A stretch of 64,000 nt of DNA from assembly GCF_003581645.1 (NCBI RefSeq), contig NZ_QXFK01000018.1, positions 356,501 through 420,500 of the forward strand, in the 5' to 3' direction. The stretch's first letter is position 1. Each line of letters opens with the position of its first letter. The notes below the pieces were generated by a model. The model did no database searches. It was not told the origin of the DNA and was given only the letters and a program-made list of their open reading frames with translations. A program made the translations under genes and the position numbers. The DNA comes from Pelagerythrobacter aerophilus. Lineage in GTDB: Bacteria; Pseudomonadota; Alphaproteobacteria; Sphingomonadales; Sphingomonadaceae. Positions 53,208-62,952 of this stretch are shown here, piece by piece.

Positions 53208-53803
53208 CGCCGCACCTCGAACAGTGCGTATTCGGCGCGCCAGTTGGCGCCGGAGGGGCCGATCTCGCGTTCGCGGGTGAAGAACCAGCGGTTCTCGATG
53301 GCGATGCCGAGATCGCGCGCCAGTTCCTCGAAATCGCGCACGGTCATGTGGTGGATGTTCTCGGTCTCGTACCAGGTCACCGGCAGGTGGCGCGTCACCG
53401 GCATGCGGCCGCGGCTGAGCAGGGCCCAGCGCATCCGCCAGTAGGCGAAATTGGGGAAGCTGACGAAGGCGCGGCGGCCGACCCGCAGCAATTCCGCGAG
53501 CATCTTGTCGGGCCGCGCGGCGGTCTGCAGCGTCTGGCTGAGGATCGCCACGTCGAACGCGCCGTCGGGATAGAAGGCGAGGTCGCGGTCGGCATCGCCC
53601 TGCACCACGCTGAGGCCGCGCGCGACGCAGCGTTCGACGAGCGCGCCGTCGATCTCGATCCCGCGCGCGTCGACTTGCTTGCCGTCGCGCAGAGCCGCCA
53701 TCAGCGCGCCGTCGCCGCAGCCGATGTCGAGCACGCGCACGCCGGCAGGCACCTGGCGCGCGATCACCGCGAGATCGGGGCGCAGTGTGGACGCGTCAAC
53801 CAT
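53204..53803 (-). CDS. metW: Methionine biosynthesis protein MetW
   Basis: A 199-residue methyltransferase-fold protein. The SAM-like motif [15 protein letters not shown] is near the start, and [20 protein letters not shown] is typical of MetW. MetW is needed with MetX for homoserine acylation in many proteobacteria. Its start overlaps the metX end by 8 bases, so the two are translated together. A direct catalytic role is not established for the family. Confidence 0.93.
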   Translation of the reverse strand: MVDASTLRPDLAVIARQVPAGVRVLDIGCGDGALMAALRDGKQVDARGIEIDGALVERCVARGLSVVQGDADRDLAFYPDGAFDVAILSQTLQTAARPDKMLAELLRVGRRAFVSFPNFAYWRMRWALLSRGRMPVTRHLPVTWYETENIHHMTVRDFEELARDLGIAIENRWFFTREREIGPSGANWRAEYALFEVRR

Positions 53804-54902
53804 CGAGGAAGCCCTTCACCACCCGGTCGAGCGGGGGCACGTCGAGCAGGAAGCTGTCGTGCCCGAACGGTGCGGAGAGCTCGACGAAGCTGACCGGTGC
53901 GCCAGCGGCATTGAGCGCGTGGACCACATGGCGGCTTTCGGACGTGGGATAGAGCCAGTCGGTGTCGAAGCTGACAAGGCAGAAGCGCGCGCCCTTGCCC
54001 ATCGCGTGCCCGGCGAAGGCGTCGGCCAGCTTGCCGCCGTGTTCCTCGGCGATGTCGAGGTAGTCCATCGCGCGGGTGATGTAGAGGTAGGAATTGGCAT
54101 CGAACCGGCGGGTGAAGCCGCTGCCCTGATAGCGCAAGTAGCTCTCGACCTGGAAATCGGCGTCGAAGCCGAAGCTCTTCGCGTCGCGGTCCTGCAGACG
54201 GCGGCCGAATTTCTCGGTCAGGCCGGCTTCGGAGAGATAGGTGATGTGCGCCGCCATACGTGCGACCGCGAGGCCGGCGTCGGGCGCGGTGTCGTGGCCG
54301 TAGTAGTCGCCGTCGCGCCAGTTGGGATCGGCCATGATCGCCTGCCGCCCGACTTCATGAAACGCGATGTTCTGCGCCGAATGCCGCGCGGTCGTCGCGA
54401 TTGCGAGCACGCGCGCGGCGCGCTCGGGGAAGTTGGCCGCGAGACTCAGCGCCTGCATCCCGCCCATCGACCCGCCGACGACCGCGTGCAGCCGCTCGAT
54501 CCCGAGCCCGTCGAGCAGGGCGACGAGGCCGCGCACCATGTCGCGGACGGTGATGACGGGGAAGCGCATCGCCCACGGCTTGCCGTCGGGTGCCGCGCTC
54601 GCCGGGCCGGTCGAGCCCATGCAACTGCCGATCACATTGGCGCAGATCACGTGGTAGCGGCTCGTGTCGATCGGCTTGCCGGGACCGACCATCCGCTCCC
54701 ACCAGCCGGGCTTGCCGGTCACCGGATGCGGGCTGGCGAGATACTGGTCGCCGGTGAGCGCGTGGCAGACGAGAATCGCGTTGGACTTGTCCGCCGCGAG
54801 TTCGCCATAGGTCTCGTAGGCGATCGCCGCACCCTCGATCGCCTGCCCGCCGTCGAGCGGCAGAGGCTGGGGAAGGGTGTAGGTGTGGGACGGCGCGGCC
54901 AT
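53796..54902 (-). CDS. metX: Homoserine O-acyltransferase MetX
   Basis: A 368-residue alpha/beta-hydrolase-fold acyltransferase with nucleophile S145 ([12 protein letters not shown]), a C-terminal Asp (FDTDWLYPT) and His (FGHDSFL). The family makes O-acetyl- or O-succinyl-homoserine, the first methionine-specific step; which acyl group cannot be decided here. The ATG at 54902 is chosen because the protein aligns from [11 protein letters not shown]. The 192-base leader shared with hisC shows no clear SAM riboswitch. Confidence 0.93.
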   Translation of the reverse strand: MAAPSHTYTLPQPLPLDGGQAIEGAAIAYETYGELAADKSNAILVCHALTGDQYLASPHPVTGKPGWWERMVGPGKPIDTSRYHVICANVIGSCMGSTGPASAAPDGKPWAMRFPVITVRDMVRGLVALLDGLGIERLHAVVGGSMGGMQALSLAANFPERAARVLAIATTARHSAQNIAFHEVGRQAIMADPNWRDGDYYGHDTAPDAGLAVARMAAHITYLSEAGLTEKFGRRLQDRDAKSFGFDADFQVESYLRYQGSGFTRRFDANSYLYITRAMDYLDIAEEHGGKLADAFAGHAMGKGARFCLVSFDTDWLYPTSESRHVVHALNAAGAPVSFVELSAPFGHDSFLLDVPPLDRVVKGFLDG

Positions 54903-55094
54903 GCAGCTCTCGAAACCAGAAGTGCGGTGCCGCGGCAAGCTCGGCACGAACGAAGGTCGGGAAGGCGCCCCTTAGCCATTCCCCCCGGCCTTGTCTAAGC
55001 ATGTCCCGAGCGGCCGGTTGAAAGCCGTCCTGCCCGGGGGGACTGCATTTTCTTTTTTGCCCGCCCTGCCCGTTCCCCTAGGAGGCTCAACGAC

Positions 55095-56195
55095 ATGAGC
55101 GATGGCCCTACCCCCAAGCCCTGGATCGAGGGCATCCACGCCTACGTGCCGGGCAAGGCCCGGGCTGCCGACGGGCGCGAGCTGGTCAAGCTCTCGGCCA
55201 ATGAGAACCCGCTGGGCACGAGCCCGGCAGCGCTTGCCGCGCTGACACAAGCTGCGCCACCGGCGCGCTACCCCGATCCGGACGCGGGTGCGCTGCGCGA
55301 AGGCATCGGCGCGCTCCATGGGATCGACCCCGTGCGCATTGTCTGCGGCACCGGGTCGGACGAGCTGCTCAACCTCGCCACGCAGGGCTACGCCGGGCCG
55401 GGCGACGAGGTACTGTTCACCCGCTACAGCTTCGCCGTTTACGACATCGCCGCGCGCCGCTGCGGCGCGGTGCCGGTCGAGGCCCCCGATGCCGACTACG
55501 GCGCCGATGTCGACGCGCTGCTCGCCGCGGTGACCGAGCGGACGCGCGTGGTCTTCCTCGCCAATCCGAACAATCCGACCGGCAGCTTTCTCCCCGGGTC
55601 CGAGGTGGCACGGCTCCACGCCGGTCTGCCGCGCGACGTGCTGTTCGTGCTCGACCAGGCCTATGCCGAATACCTCGCGCCCGAGGACGACGACGGCGGG
55701 CTCGCGCTCGCTGCGCGGCACGACAACGTGCTTGTCACGCGGACGTTCTCGAAGATCTACGGTCTCGCCGGCGAGCGGGTTGGCTGGGCGACGGGTGCGC
55801 CGGGGATCGTCGACACCCTCAACCGCATTCGCGGGCCCTTCAACGTCACCAACCACGGCCAGGCGGCGGCGCTCGCCGCGCTCGGCGACCAGAGATTCGT
55901 CGAACGTTCGCGCGATCACAACAAGGCGGAGCTGGCGCGGTTTTCGGACGCGATCGGTGCGCTCGGCAATCATGGGCTGCGCGCCCTGCCGAGCAAGGGC
56001 AACTTCGTGCTCGTGCTGTTCGAAGGTGCGCTGGCCGCTGCGGCCGCGCTCGATGGCCTGGCCGACGCAGGCTTCGCGGTGCGCCACCTGCCCGGTCAGG
56101 GCCTGCCGCGGGCCTTGCGCATAACCATCGGCACGCGCGAGCAGATGGACGCGGTCGCGCAGACGCTGCGCGCCATGGCGGAGGCGGTCCGTTGA
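55095..56195 (+). CDS. hisC: Histidinol-phosphate aminotransferase
   Basis: A 366-residue PLP enzyme of fold type I with Schiff-base Lys K220 ([17 protein letters not shown]), ANENPLG near the start and NPNNPTG at about 158-164. HisC makes histidinol phosphate; alphaproteobacterial HisC proteins paired with tyrA often also transaminate aromatic precursors. GGAGG precedes the start. The stop overlaps the TTG start of tyrA (TTGA), indicating coupled translation and supporting a role in Phe/Tyr synthesis as well. Confidence 0.92.
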   Translation: MSDGPTPKPWIEGIHAYVPGKARAADGRELVKLSANENPLGTSPAALAALTQAAPPARYPDPDAGALREGIGALHGIDPVRIVCGTGSDELLNLATQGYAGPGDEVLFTRYSFAVYDIAARRCGAVPVEAPDADYGADVDALLAAVTERTRVVFLANPNNPTGSFLPGSEVARLHAGLPRDVLFVLDQAYAEYLAPEDDDGGLALAARHDNVLVTRTFSKIYGLAGERVGWATGAPGIVDTLNRIRGPFNVTNHGQAAALAALGDQRFVERSRDHNKAELARFSDAIGALGNHGLRALPSKGNFVLVLFEGALAAAAALDGLADAGFAVRHLPGQGLPRALRITIGTREQMDAVAQTLRAMAEAVR

Positions 56196-57097
56196 GTATC
56201 GAGCGCGTCGCGATCATCGGGCTCGGCCTGCTCGGCGGCTCGCTCGGGCTGGCGATCGCCGAGCATCTGCCGGACGTGGAGACCACGGGGTACGACGCCG
56301 ACCCCGCCGTGCGCCGCCGTGCCGCCGAGCGAGCTCTGGTCCGGACCGTCTGCGAAACGGCCGGAGAGGCGGTAACCGGCGCCGACCTCGTTCTCTTCTG
56401 CGTGCCCGTTGGCGCGATGGCGCAGGCGGCCGCCGAAATCGCCGACCATTTGTCCCCCGATGCGATCGTCAGCGACGTCGGATCTTCGAAGCAGTCGGTG
56501 ATGGACGCGCTCCGCGAGGCACTGCCGGGGCACACCGTCATTCCCGCGCATCCCGTTGCGGGCACCGAGCAGAGCGGCCCCGACGCCGGATTCGCCAGCC
56601 TGTTCCGGCACCGCTGGTGCATTCTCACCCCGCCCGCCGATGCCGATGAGGAGGCAGTTGCTGCGCTGACCGGCTTCTGGGAAGCGCTGGGCGCGAAGGT
56701 CGAGATCATGGATGCGGCGCATCACGACCTCGTGCTCGCCGTCACCAGCCATATTCCGCACCTGATCGCCTACACCATCGTGGGCACGGCCTCCGATCTC
56801 GAGGAAGTCACGCGCAGCGAGGTGATCAAGTATTCGGCCGGCGGCTTCCGCGATTTCACGCGCATCGCCGCCAGCGATCCGACGATGTGGCGCGACGTAT
56901 TCCTGTCGAACCGAGACGCGGTGCTGGAGATGCTCGGCCGTTTCAACGAAGACCTGACGGCGCTCCAGCGCGCGATCCGGCGCGGCGATGGAGAGGCGCT
57001 GTTCGAACTCTTCGCACGCACGCGCGATATCCGCCGTTCGATCGTCGAACAGGGGCAGGACGATGCGCGGCCAGACTTCGGCCGCAAGGATCACTAG
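56192..57097 (+). CDS. tyrA: Prephenate/arogenate dehydrogenase
   Basis: A 301-residue NAD-dependent enzyme: GLGLLGGS (10-17) dinucleotide motif, [26 protein letters not shown] with the catalytic His, and [12 protein letters not shown]. It oxidises prephenate or arogenate toward tyrosine. The start is TTG at 56192, inside the hisC stop. It has no ACT domain, so feedback control must differ from long TyrA forms. The stop overlaps that of plsC in CTAG (57094-57097). Confidence 0.92.
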   Translation: MSIERVAIIGLGLLGGSLGLAIAEHLPDVETTGYDADPAVRRRAAERALVRTVCETAGEAVTGADLVLFCVPVGAMAQAAAEIADHLSPDAIVSDVGSSKQSVMDALREALPGHTVIPAHPVAGTEQSGPDAGFASLFRHRWCILTPPADADEEAVAALTGFWEALGAKVEIMDAAHHDLVLAVTSHIPHLIAYTIVGTASDLEEVTRSEVIKYSAGGFRDFTRIAASDPTMWRDVFLSNRDAVLEMLGRFNEDLTALQRAIRRGDGEALFELFARTRDIRRSIVEQGQDDARPDFGRKDH

Positions 57098-57789
57098 GCC
57101 GCGGGCGATCCCGCGTTCAGCGCATTGATCGCCTCGATCACCTGCCGTTCAACTTCGGCGCGTGGCAGCCCGGGAGCGATCGGCTCCGCAAACCGGTAAG
57201 TGATCGTGCCCGGCCGCTTGAGCCGGCGGTGATAGAGCGGACCGCTGTCGACCGCCACCGGCACCACCGGCAGCCCGAGGAGCTTGTAGAGCCCCGCAAA
57301 GCCCGCCTGGAGCTGGCGCCGCTCCCCATGCGGCACGCGGGTACCTTCGGGAAAGATCACCAGCGGACGGCCCTGCGCGGAATAAGTCCGGGCGGATGCG
57401 ACCATCGCACGCAGCGCCCGGGCGCCTTCTTCGCGGGCTACGGGGACGCAGCCATAAGCTTCGGCCGCACGGCCCCAGCCGGGGATACGAAACAGCTCGC
57501 GCTTGGCGAAAGGCACCGGCCGATCGAACAGGCACGGCGCGTCGATCGCCTCGAAAAAGCTCTCGTGCCGGACCGCATAGAGCGCCGCGCCGGCGGTGGG
57601 CGCGCCTTCCAGGCGCACCGATATGCCGAGGAACACCTGCGCGCAGGTACGGTGGAAGCAGCACCAGCGGTCCACCACCCAGCCAAGCGCGCGTGCCCCC
57701 AGCGGAATAGAGGCGACCGCCGAGAGCACGTAAATCACGCTCCCGAGGTAGAAGACGAGATAGAACGCGAGATTGCGCAGGAGGAGCAT
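57094..57789 (-). CDS. plsC: 1-acyl-sn-glycerol-3-phosphate acyltransferase (PlsC-like)
   Basis: A 231-residue membrane-associated acyltransferase with an N-terminal hydrophobic segment (about 5-30). The catalytic motif is H75-E-S-F-F-E80, an HX4E variant of the usual HX4D. The substrate motif FPEGTR lies at 146-151 and a VPVAVDSG segment follows. It should make phosphatidic acid from lysophosphatidic acid. The ATG at 57789 begins right at the membrane segment. It follows ydcF by 11 bases on the same strand. Confidence 0.88.
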   Translation of the reverse strand: MLLLRNLAFYLVFYLGSVIYVLSAVASIPLGARALGWVVDRWCCFHRTCAQVFLGISVRLEGAPTAGAALYAVRHESFFEAIDAPCLFDRPVPFAKRELFRIPGWGRAAEAYGCVPVAREEGARALRAMVASARTYSAQGRPLVIFPEGTRVPHGERRQLQAGFAGLYKLLGLPVVPVAVDSGPLYHRRLKRPGTITYRFAEPIAPGLPRAEVERQVIEAINALNAGSPAA

Positions 57790-57800
57790 CGCCTGCCCCA

Positions 57801-58325
57801 CTACCACAGCCGGCTGGCCGTGCTGGCGAGCAGCTTGTGATATTCGAGGAACAGGTCGCCGAACGACGGATGCGAGGGAACCGCATCCCACACTACCGTC
57901 ACACCGCCCGGGAGCGTGCGCGCCAATTCACCCGCTGCGCGCCGCATGTGCCAGTCGGTCGTGACGAGGCGGAGCGACTTGATCTCGCGCGAATCGACCC
58001 AGCGCGCGGTTTCCGAGGCGTTGCTGCGCGTGTCGACCGCCGCAAAGCCGAGCGCGACGCAGCAATCCATCAGATCCGCCGGCACATCGAACTGCGCCGC
58101 GAACTCGCGCGGTTTGACCTCGGGATCGACCCCGGTCACGAGCATCGCTTCGGCTTGCCCATTGCGAAGGATCTCGAGTCCGCGCTCGATTCGTCCGGCA
58201 CCGCCGGTGGGCACGATCACCGCGTCGGAATGCAGGTCTCCCGCCGGCCCCGGCAGCGCAACCGCAAACCACAGGAAGCCCAGCGCCCACAGCATGACCA
58301 CGGCGGAAACGATGCGGCCGATCAC
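57801..58325 (-). CDS. YdcF-family (DUF218) membrane protein
   Basis: A 174-residue protein with one N-terminal membrane helix (about 4-22) and a DUF218 domain with the conserved segments DAVIVPTGGAGRIERGLE, AMLVTGV, SNASETARW and LVTTDWHMRRA. Relatives (SanA, YdcF, ElyC) act in envelope or peptidoglycan-precursor metabolism. The GTG start overlaps the ftsX stop (GTGA). Its place after ftsEX fits an envelope role; the reaction is unknown. Confidence 0.85.
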   Translation of the reverse strand: MIGRIVSAVVMLWALGFLWFAVALPGPAGDLHSDAVIVPTGGAGRIERGLEILRNGQAEAMLVTGVDPEVKPREFAAQFDVPADLMDCCVALGFAAVDTRSNASETARWVDSREIKSLRLVTTDWHMRRAAGELARTLPGGVTVVWDAVPSHPSFGDLFLEYHKLLASTASRLW

Positions 58326-59254
58326 AGCATCCGCCTCACGGAAGCGAGCACGGTCAGCCGCGCAGTGACGATCGCAATCACGACCCCCGCGATCGGGATA
58401 CCTGCGAGCATCAGCCAATCGAACAGCGTCAACCCGCCGCCGGCCATCATGCCCGAGCCGAGCGCCGCGAACTGCTTGCCGAGCACCATGACCCCGGCGA
58501 CGCCGATCGCCAGCCCCGCCGCACCGCCGAGCACCGCATCATAGCCGATCGAGCGCTGGAAGATGCGCGCGATCTGGCCGTCCGTGCCGCCGAGGAGGTG
58601 GACGATCTCGATCGTGTTCCGGTTGCTGCCGAGCGCCGAGCGCGCCGCCAACCACACCGCTGCGGCACTCGTCAGCGCGAGCAGCACCACGAGCGCGATC
58701 GCCAGCCACTGAAGCGATGCGATCGCCGCGAACACGGGTTGCAGCCAGCCGGATTGCGCATCGACGCGCGCATCGGGTGCGATCTGGAGCAGCCGCGTCT
58801 GAAGGTCGTCGATCGCGGCGCGGTCGGCAACGCCCCGCAGACGCACGTCGATCAGCGCCGGAACGGGCACAGTCGCATCGGTTGCCCCGACGCCGAGCCA
58901 AGGTTCGAGCAACGCTTCGAGCTCCGCCTCCGGCACCCGGCGATAGGTGGCGATCGCCGGGTCGTTCGCGAGCGCATCCATCACCGCGTCCGCCTGCCGC
59001 TCGCGTGCGGCGGGAAACGCCTCGATCACCTGCACGGTCACACCGCCCGAAAGCTCGGCGCGTGCGGTATCGGCCATGTTCTGCAGCGCAAGCCCGCCCG
59101 CCGCCGCGATCACCGTCAGCGCGACCATGATCGCGATCACCCATGGCATCGGCCCTACGAGCCGCGCCTGGGGCACCAGCCGCGCCGCACGATCGCCGCC
59201 GAACGGCGAGAAGCCGCGCACGATCGCACGATTGAGCGTTCCCGACTTGGTCAT
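58322..59254 (-). CDS. ftsX: Cell division protein FtsX
   Basis: A 310-residue permease-type protein with four membrane helices (about 38-58, 180-202, 230-252, 275-297) and a periplasmic domain between the first two, as in FtsX. With FtsE it controls peptidoglycan hydrolases at the septum. The NRNTIEIVHLLGGTDGQIARIF segment is the conserved cytoplasmic loop that contacts FtsE. The stop and start overlap neighbours on both sides (GTGA, ATGA). Confidence 0.9.
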   Translation of the reverse strand: MTKSGTLNRAIVRGFSPFGGDRAARLVPQARLVGPMPWVIAIMVALTVIAAAGGLALQNMADTARAELSGGVTVQVIEAFPAARERQADAVMDALANDPAIATYRRVPEAELEALLEPWLGVGATDATVPVPALIDVRLRGVADRAAIDDLQTRLLQIAPDARVDAQSGWLQPVFAAIASLQWLAIALVVLLALTSAAAVWLAARSALGSNRNTIEIVHLLGGTDGQIARIFQRSIGYDAVLGGAAGLAIGVAGVMVLGKQFAALGSGMMAGGGLTLFDWLMLAGIPIAGVVIAIVTARLTVLASVRRML

Positions 59255-59985
59255 GATACAGAGTTCTCGCGGCTGGCGGCGCGCGGCGGATAGCGCAGCG
59301 CGCCCGTGGGATCGGACAGCCGCCCCTTGTCCAGCCGCATGATCAGCGAATCGGGCACCTTCTTGAGCAGATGCACGTCGTGCGTCGCGACGACGACCGT
59401 CGTGCCCAAGCGATTGAGAGCCTCGAACAGGCGCAGGAGCTTCAACGCCATTTCGGGGTCGACGTTGCCGGTGGGCTCGTCTGCCACCAGCATGTCGGGC
59501 CGGCCGATCACCGCACGGGCGATCGCCACGCGCTGCTGCTCCCCGCCCGACAGCGTGGCTGGCCGCGCCTCATACCGGTGCGACAGGCCGACCCAGTCGA
59601 GCATGTCCGCGACCGGCTTCGCCACGTCGGATTCCGGCATGCCCGAGACGCGCAGCGGAAGCGCCACGTTATCGAAGGCGGAGAGGTGCGGCACGAGCCG
59701 GAAATCCTGGAACACGACGCCCAGCCGCCGGCGGAAGGCCGGCAGGCGGGCGCGCGGCAGGGTAATGACGTCGGAGCCGAACATCCGGATCGCCCCGCGC
59801 GAGGGGCGTTGCGCCAAGTACAGCAGCTTGAGCAGCGAGGTCTTGCCCGCCCCGCTCGCCCCGGTGAGAAAATAGAAACTGCCCGGGTAGAGCGTGAACG
59901 ATATGTCGCGCAGCACTTCCCCGTCGGTGCCGTAGCGCAAACCCACGTTGTCGAACGCCACGATCTCGCTGTCGAAATCGCTCAT
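59251..59985 (-). CDS. ftsE: Cell division ATP-binding protein FtsE
   Basis: A 244-residue ABC ATPase with Walker A GASGAGKT (42-49), signature LSGGEQQR, Walker B MLVADEPTGNVD and a switch His (VVVATHD). With FtsX it couples ATP hydrolysis to activation of cell-wall hydrolases during division. It is the first gene of the minus-strand ftsE-ftsX-ydcF-plsC unit and diverges from the zinc-ribbon gene. The short N-terminal extension before VAFDNVGLRYG is normal for alphaproteobacteria. Confidence 0.93.
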   Translation of the reverse strand: MSDFDSEIVAFDNVGLRYGTDGEVLRDISFTLYPGSFYFLTGASGAGKTSLLKLLYLAQRPSRGAIRMFGSDVITLPRARLPAFRRRLGVVFQDFRLVPHLSAFDNVALPLRVSGMPESDVAKPVADMLDWVGLSHRYEARPATLSGGEQQRVAIARAVIGRPDMLVADEPTGNVDPEMALKLLRLFEALNRLGTTVVVATHDVHLLKKVPDSLIMRLDKGRLSDPTGALRYPPRAASRENSVS

Positions 59986-60139
59986 GGACGAAGGTCCGTC
60001 CGCAGTGTCGGGAGATCGCAGCTTGGCATGTGCGCGCGGCTATAGCGGCGCTTCGATGTGGAAAAAAGCCGCTCGCTCGCTCCCGCATTGCGGGCAAGCC
60101 TTGTGCGATCCGTGGCCCGCCCTAAGGATGCCGGTTACG

Positions 60140-60955
60140 ATGATCATCGCCTGCCCCGCCTGCTCGACCCGCTATGTCGTGCCAGACAGCGCTATCGGAG
60201 TCGACGGGCGCACGGTGCGATGCGCGAAATGCCGGCACAGCTGGTTCCAGGAAGGCACGGGCGCGGAGATCGGCGAGGATGCGCCGCCGCCAGCGCCTCC
60301 CGCGCCCCCGCCGGTAGCTCCTCCTGCGCCGCCGCCGCCGCCTCCGGTCGAGGAATCACAACCTGCGCCGCAGGACGAACCCGAAGTCCCGGAAGAGCCC
60401 GCTCCCTCGCCTGCGCCCGATTTCGACCAGCCACCGCCGGTGGCCGAAGCGATTCCCGCCCCGCCGCCGCCTGTGGAACCCGACGACGGCTATTCTCCCT
60501 TCGCGGCCGAACCGCCCTTCCGTCCGCGACGCAATCCGCTGAAGATATGGACCGCGGCCGCCGCAGTATTCGCGGTGCTGGCGCTCGGCACGATCGCTGC
60601 GGTCAGCTATTGGGGCCTACCCGGCTGGGTGCCCGTCAGCCGCCCGATTTTCGCGGTCCAGCAGCCCGATCTCGTGCTCGAGTTTCCGCCCGAACAGCAG
60701 GACCGGCGCACGCTGCCCAACGGCACGGAGTTCTTCGGCGCGAGCGGCACGATCACCAACGTCGGGCGCGAGACACGCACCGTCCCCTCGATCCTGATCG
60801 TCATGCGCGATGCCCGCGACCGGATCGTCTACAGCTGGGAAGTCGCACCGCCCAAGGCGCAGCTCGCCCCGGGGGAGAGCGTCACGATCAACGAGGCGGT
60901 AACCGACGTTCCCAAGTCGGCCAAGTTCGCGGAAATCGGCTGGAAACCGGGCTGA
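60140..60955 (+). CDS. MJ0042-type zinc-ribbon, single-pass membrane protein (DUF3426-like)
   Basis: A 271-residue protein: an N-terminal zinc ribbon with two CxxC pairs (CPAC and CAKC, about 5-35), a long Pro/Glu low-complexity linker (about 45-130), one membrane helix (about 138-160), and a C-terminal domain similar to DUF3426 (FFGASGTITNVGRETRTVP...). Such proteins occur widely in proteobacteria, without a settled function. ATG at 60140 has AAGGA 11 bases upstream and starts right before the first Cys pair. Divergent from ftsE. Confidence 0.8.
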   Translation: MIIACPACSTRYVVPDSAIGVDGRTVRCAKCRHSWFQEGTGAEIGEDAPPPAPPAPPPVAPPAPPPPPPVEESQPAPQDEPEVPEEPAPSPAPDFDQPPPVAEAIPAPPPPVEPDDGYSPFAAEPPFRPRRNPLKIWTAAAAVFAVLALGTIAAVSYWGLPGWVPVSRPIFAVQQPDLVLEFPPEQQDRRTLPNGTEFFGASGTITNVGRETRTVPSILIVMRDARDRIVYSWEVAPPKAQLAPGESVTINEAVTDVPKSAKFAEIGWKPG

Positions 60956-61064
60956 TTGCGGGCATGGCGCGACAAGCACGCTCAAACCGCTTGCGGAGGG
61001 GCGCACCTGTTGCTAGTGGCGCCCGCCTACCCCCCGAGGGCGCCCGTCGCCCTTCTGGCTGAGT

Positions 61065-61151
61065 GCGGTCGTGGCGGAACTGGTAGACGCGCAACGTTGA
61101 GGTCGTTGTGGGCGAAAGCCCGTGGAAGTTCGAGTCTTCTCGACCGCACCA
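61065..61151 (+). tRNA. tRNA-Leu (anticodon GAG)
   Basis: A class II tRNA with acceptor GCGGTCG/CGACCGC, anticodon stem CAACG/CGTTG around TTGAGGT (GAG), a long variable arm (GGGCGAAAGCCC), T-arm and encoded CCA at 61149-61151. It decodes Leu CUC/CUU. Confidence 0.96.
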
Positions 61152-61175
61152 TTTACCCTTTATTTTCAGGTAGTT

Positions 61176-61208
61176 AATCCTCGTTTTCCCGGGAAAACGG
61201 GGATTTTT
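61176..61208. terminator. Terminator between tRNA-Leu and the Lrp gene
   Basis: AATCC-T-CGTTTTCCC (61176-61190) pairs with GGGAAAACG-G-GGATT (61191-61205), followed by TTT. It lies between converging tRNA-Leu and dadR-like genes and would stop the tRNA transcript. Confidence 0.8.
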
Positions 61209-61240
61209 GCGTTTGCCAGCGTTCGCCGATGGCCGCCGTG

Positions 61241-61687
61241 CTACCGCCGGCGATGGCTGCGCATGGCGAAGCTCGACGTGATGCGTGAAACGCCCGGGAG
61301 TCGCGACAGGACGTCGCGGTGGAACTCTCCGTAATCGTCGATCCCCGCGATCTGGACGCGAAGGACGTAGTCGCCGTTGCCGGTCATCAGATACCACTCC
61401 TGAATTTCCGGGTGGCGGCGTAGGGCGGCCTCGAAACGGGCGAGATATTCTTCGGTCTGCCGTTCGAGCTCGATTTCCACGATGGCGACTGTGCCTTCGT
61501 CCGGTCCGGCGATCGAGACGATCGCGGTATAGCCCCGGATCACGCCCGATGCCTCGAGCAGCTTCACGCGCCGCAAGCAGGCGGACGGCGATAGGCCGAC
61601 CTCCGCGGCAAGCGCGCTGTTGGTAATCCGTGCATCGAGACGAAGGCGGTTGAGAATCCGCCGATCGGCGTCGTCGAGGGCTTTCAT
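61241..61687 (-). CDS. Lrp/AsnC-family regulator of the D-alanine catabolic genes
   Basis: A 148-residue Lrp-type protein: helix-turn-helix (about 5-60, ITNSALAAEVGLSPSACLRRV) and a RAM domain with LMTGNGDYVLRVQIAGIDDY. It is divergent from alanine racemase and D-amino-acid dehydrogenase genes, the usual place of DadR/BkdR-like activators responding to L-Ala or other amino acids. The ATG at 61687 starts at KALDDADRRIL. The 119-base shared region holds repeated GCAG-type sites. Confidence 0.87.
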   Translation of the reverse strand: MKALDDADRRILNRLRLDARITNSALAAEVGLSPSACLRRVKLLEASGVIRGYTAIVSIAGPDEGTVAIVEIELERQTEEYLARFEAALRRHPEIQEWYLMTGNGDYVLRVQIAGIDDYGEFHRDVLSRLPGVSRITSSFAMRSHRRR

Positions 61688-61788
61688 GCAGAATATTCCA
61701 CTATTTTGCAGATTATGCCTCTCATAGGGCATTTATCGGCGTTTCATACATCAGATTGGCGAAACGTTGAGCAGGATATGCAGTATTC
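61688..61788. promoter_or_regulatory. Candidate Lrp operators in the dad control region
   Basis: GCAGAATATTC (61688-61698), GCAGATTATGC (61708-61718) and GCAGGATATGC (61771-61781) share the pattern GCAGnnTATkC. The first two are exactly 20 bases apart, two helical turns. A related GCAGTATTC lies at 61780-61788. Repeated phased sites are typical for Lrp-family proteins. Confidence 0.55.
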
Positions 61789-61806
61789 CCGCCGAAGGAG
61801 CGGGGA

Positions 61807-62952
61807 ATGCAATCACACATCGCCATCGACGCATTCTCGAGCCGGCTTGGCACCGATCTCGATGCCATACGCGCGAACTATCGCACCATTGCGCGGCGTA
61901 TCGCGCCGGCGCGCTGCGGCGCCGTCGTCAAGGCGAACGCCTACGGTCTCGGCGTGACGATGGTCGGCCCGGCCCTTTACCGCGAGGGCTGCCGCACCTT
62001 CTTCGTCGCCCAGCTTTGCGAGACCGGTCCACTGGCGCAAGTCATCGGCGGCGATGCGGAGATCTTCGTCCTCAACGGCATCGATCCCGGGAGCGAAGCA
62101 CTTTGCGCCGAGCGCGGTTTCGTGCCGGTGCTGAATTCCGCGACGCAAGTCGAACGCTGGCGCACGCTCGCCCGCTCGAACGGCCGGTCGCTGCCGGCAG
62201 CCCTGCAAGTCGACAGCGGCATGTCGCGCCTCGGCCTGCCCTCCACTGCCGCGATCGCTTTGGCGAATGATCCGGCGTTCGCGCGCGAAGTCGACCTTCG
62301 TCTCGTCATGACCCATCTCGCCTGTGCGGACGAACCGGCGCGCCCTGCCAACGCGGAGCAGCTCGCGCGGTTTCGTATGGTCCACGCGCATTTCCCGGGT
62401 GTGCCCGGCTCGATCGCAAACAGCGGTGGCATATTCCTTCCCGGCGAGTTTCACGGCGAGCTCGCGCGGCCCGGCGTCGCCTTGTTCGGAGTCGATCCAG
62501 GGCCCCATGCCGAGGGGCTCCAGCCCGTCGTCCGGCTCGATGCGCGCGTCCTCCAGATCCGCACGATCGAGGCGGGTGCCGGCGTCGGCTACGGCTTCGA
62601 GCACATCGCAAGGGGGCAGCAACGGCTGGCGACAATCGCCATCGGTTATGCGGACGGCTGGCCGCGTTGTCTCGGCGGTGTCGGTGCCGCTTGGCATAGC
62701 GGCACGCGGCTTCCCATCGTCGGGCGCGTATCGATGGACAGCACGACCGTCGACATCGGCGCGCTCCCCGAAGGGGCGTTGCGCGAGGGCGACTTCGTCG
62801 AACTCATCGGCCCTTCGCAGTCGCTTGACAACGTCGCACGCGATGCCGGGACGATCGCCTACGAGATCCTGACGCAATTGGGTGCGCGGCATGCGCGCAT
62901 CTATCTCGAAAACGGCGCCGCGCAGGTGCGGGCGCCTGGGAGCTACCCATGA
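61807..62952 (+). CDS. dadX: Catabolic alanine racemase
   Basis: A 381-residue PLP-dependent racemase with Schiff-base K42 ([11 protein letters not shown]), [21 protein letters not shown] and the second catalytic region [12 protein letters not shown]. It interconverts L- and D-alanine. Position before D-amino-acid dehydrogenase and after a divergent Lrp gene marks it as the catabolic (DadX) type. GAAGGAG precedes the start. The stop overlaps the dadA start (ATGA). Confidence 0.9.
   Translation: MQSHIAIDAFSSRLGTDLDAIRANYRTIARRIAPARCGAVVKANAYGLGVTMVGPALYREGCRTFFVAQLCETGPLAQVIGGDAEIFVLNGIDPGSEALCAERGFVPVLNSATQVERWRTLARSNGRSLPAALQVDSGMSRLGLPSTAAIALANDPAFAREVDLRLVMTHLACADEPARPANAEQLARFRMVHAHFPGVPGSIANSGGIFLPGEFHGELARPGVALFGVDPGPHAEGLQPVVRLDARVLQIRTIEAGAGVGYGFEHIARGQQRLATIAIGYADGWPRCLGGVGAAWHSGTRLPIVGRVSMDSTTVDIGALPEGALREGDFVELIGPSQSLDNVARDAGTIAYEILTQLGARHARIYLENGAAQVRAPGSYP

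Noticed and set aside
55027-55058. Attenuator/terminator before hisC
   Set aside because: Only a 4-bp GTCC/GGAC stem precedes the T-rich run; no leader peptide with His or aromatic codons was seen.
54903-55094. SAM-II riboswitch before metX
   Set aside because: A GGCTAAGG stretch resembles one part of the consensus, but the pseudoknot pairing and the required spacing to the start codon are not present.
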